Origin: JAEUKQ01 sp044227605
Lineage (GTDB): Bacteria; Pseudomonadota; Alphaproteobacteria; JAEUKQ01
Direction: 5' to 3'
Length of the DNA: 5,469 nucleotides
Assembly (NCBI GenBank): GCA_044227605.1
Contig: JBGAWJ010000095.1
Location: 1-5,469 of the forward strand
Both the position numbers and the translations under genes were made by a program. The notes beneath the pieces are model-generated. The model saw only the letters and a list, made by a program, of their open reading frames with translations. It had not been told where the DNA came from and searched no databases. Numbering within the stretch: the stretch's first letter is position 1; the number at the start of each line of letters is the position of its first letter. Below, in pieces: positions 5,340 through 5,469 of the stretch.

Positions 5340-5469
5340 GACGGATCCTTGGATTAATAAGCCCATATAAAATATCAATAATAAAGTTAACCAGCATGAT
5401 AAAGGTTGCCACCATTAATACAGCACCCTGCAAGACCGGATAATCGCGCCTATCCAGGGAATCAACTAG
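5329..5469 (-). CDS. dppB: Dipeptide ABC transporter permease DppB, C-terminal end only
   Basis: The last 46 codons and stop of the upstream permease gene run off the window edge. Read on the minus strand in the frame ending at TGA 5329-5331, the product begins LVDSLDRRDYPVLQGAV, continues through a final membrane helix (VLMVATFIMLVNFIIDILYG), and ends LINPRIRHGR. The RDYPVxQGAV motif and the closing YGLxxPRIR are characteristic of DppB-type permease C-termini. About 290 N-terminal residues should lie beyond 5469. The gene overlaps dppC by 11 bases, and the dppC ribosome binding site is inside it. The fragment is too short for length-filtered gene finders but is clearly real from its motifs, frame and position. 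Confidence 0.92.
   Translation of the reverse strand, partial: LVDSLDRRDYPVLQGAVLMVATFIMLVNFIIDILYGLINPRIRHGR

Noticed and set aside
1..5469. CRISPR arrays, insertion sequences, transposase genes or phage genes
   Set aside because: I read for spaced direct repeats, terminal inverted repeats and transposase motifs and found none.

Overview
The window looks like ordinary chromosome of a Gram-negative bacterium. Three things point that way: lipobox-bearing lipoproteins, a periplasmic MlaC/Ttg2D-type phospholipid-binding protein, and a proteobacterial-type Dpp dipeptide ABC transporter. By eye the GC content is low to mid 40s percent (not computed). A proteobacterium is well supported. An alphaproteobacterium is my weak guess from the solo mlaC-like gene and overall sequence feel; the sequence alone does not settle it.

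Left part (1-1481). The window opens inside a plus-strand gene of unknown function, of which only the last 134 codons are present. A complete tRNA-Val(CAC) with encoded CCA lies on the minus strand, behind a recognisable sigma-70-like promoter. After about 310 bases without a gene come two very small plus-strand lipoprotein genes (66 and 72 residues). Each is followed by a stem-loop terminator. They share an SKxQ/PKxQ...C C-terminal pattern and two non-lipidated cysteines, and appear to be diverged tandem paralogues.

Middle (1527-2454). A monocistronic mlaC-like gene on the minus strand has a good promoter and ribosome binding site. It converges on the second lipoprotein gene. Upstream of it is a 304-base intergenic stretch holding a palindrome-centred inverted repeat of unknown role and no convincing gene.

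Right part (2455-5469). This is the distal part of a minus-strand dipeptide-permease operon, in transcription order dppB (C-terminus only), dppC, dppD and dppF. The genes overlap or are separated by 4 bases, so they are almost certainly co-transcribed and translationally coupled. DppB and DppC form the inner-membrane channel, and DppD and DppF are the ATPases that drive import of di- and tripeptides delivered by a periplasmic binding protein. That protein's gene is not in the window. The dppB fragment overlaps the dppC start, which fixes dppC at an ATG 13 codons inside the longest open frame.

I did not find a clearly novel system. The most interesting items are the paired cysteine-patterned mini-lipoproteins and the unexplained palindrome between dppF and mlaC.
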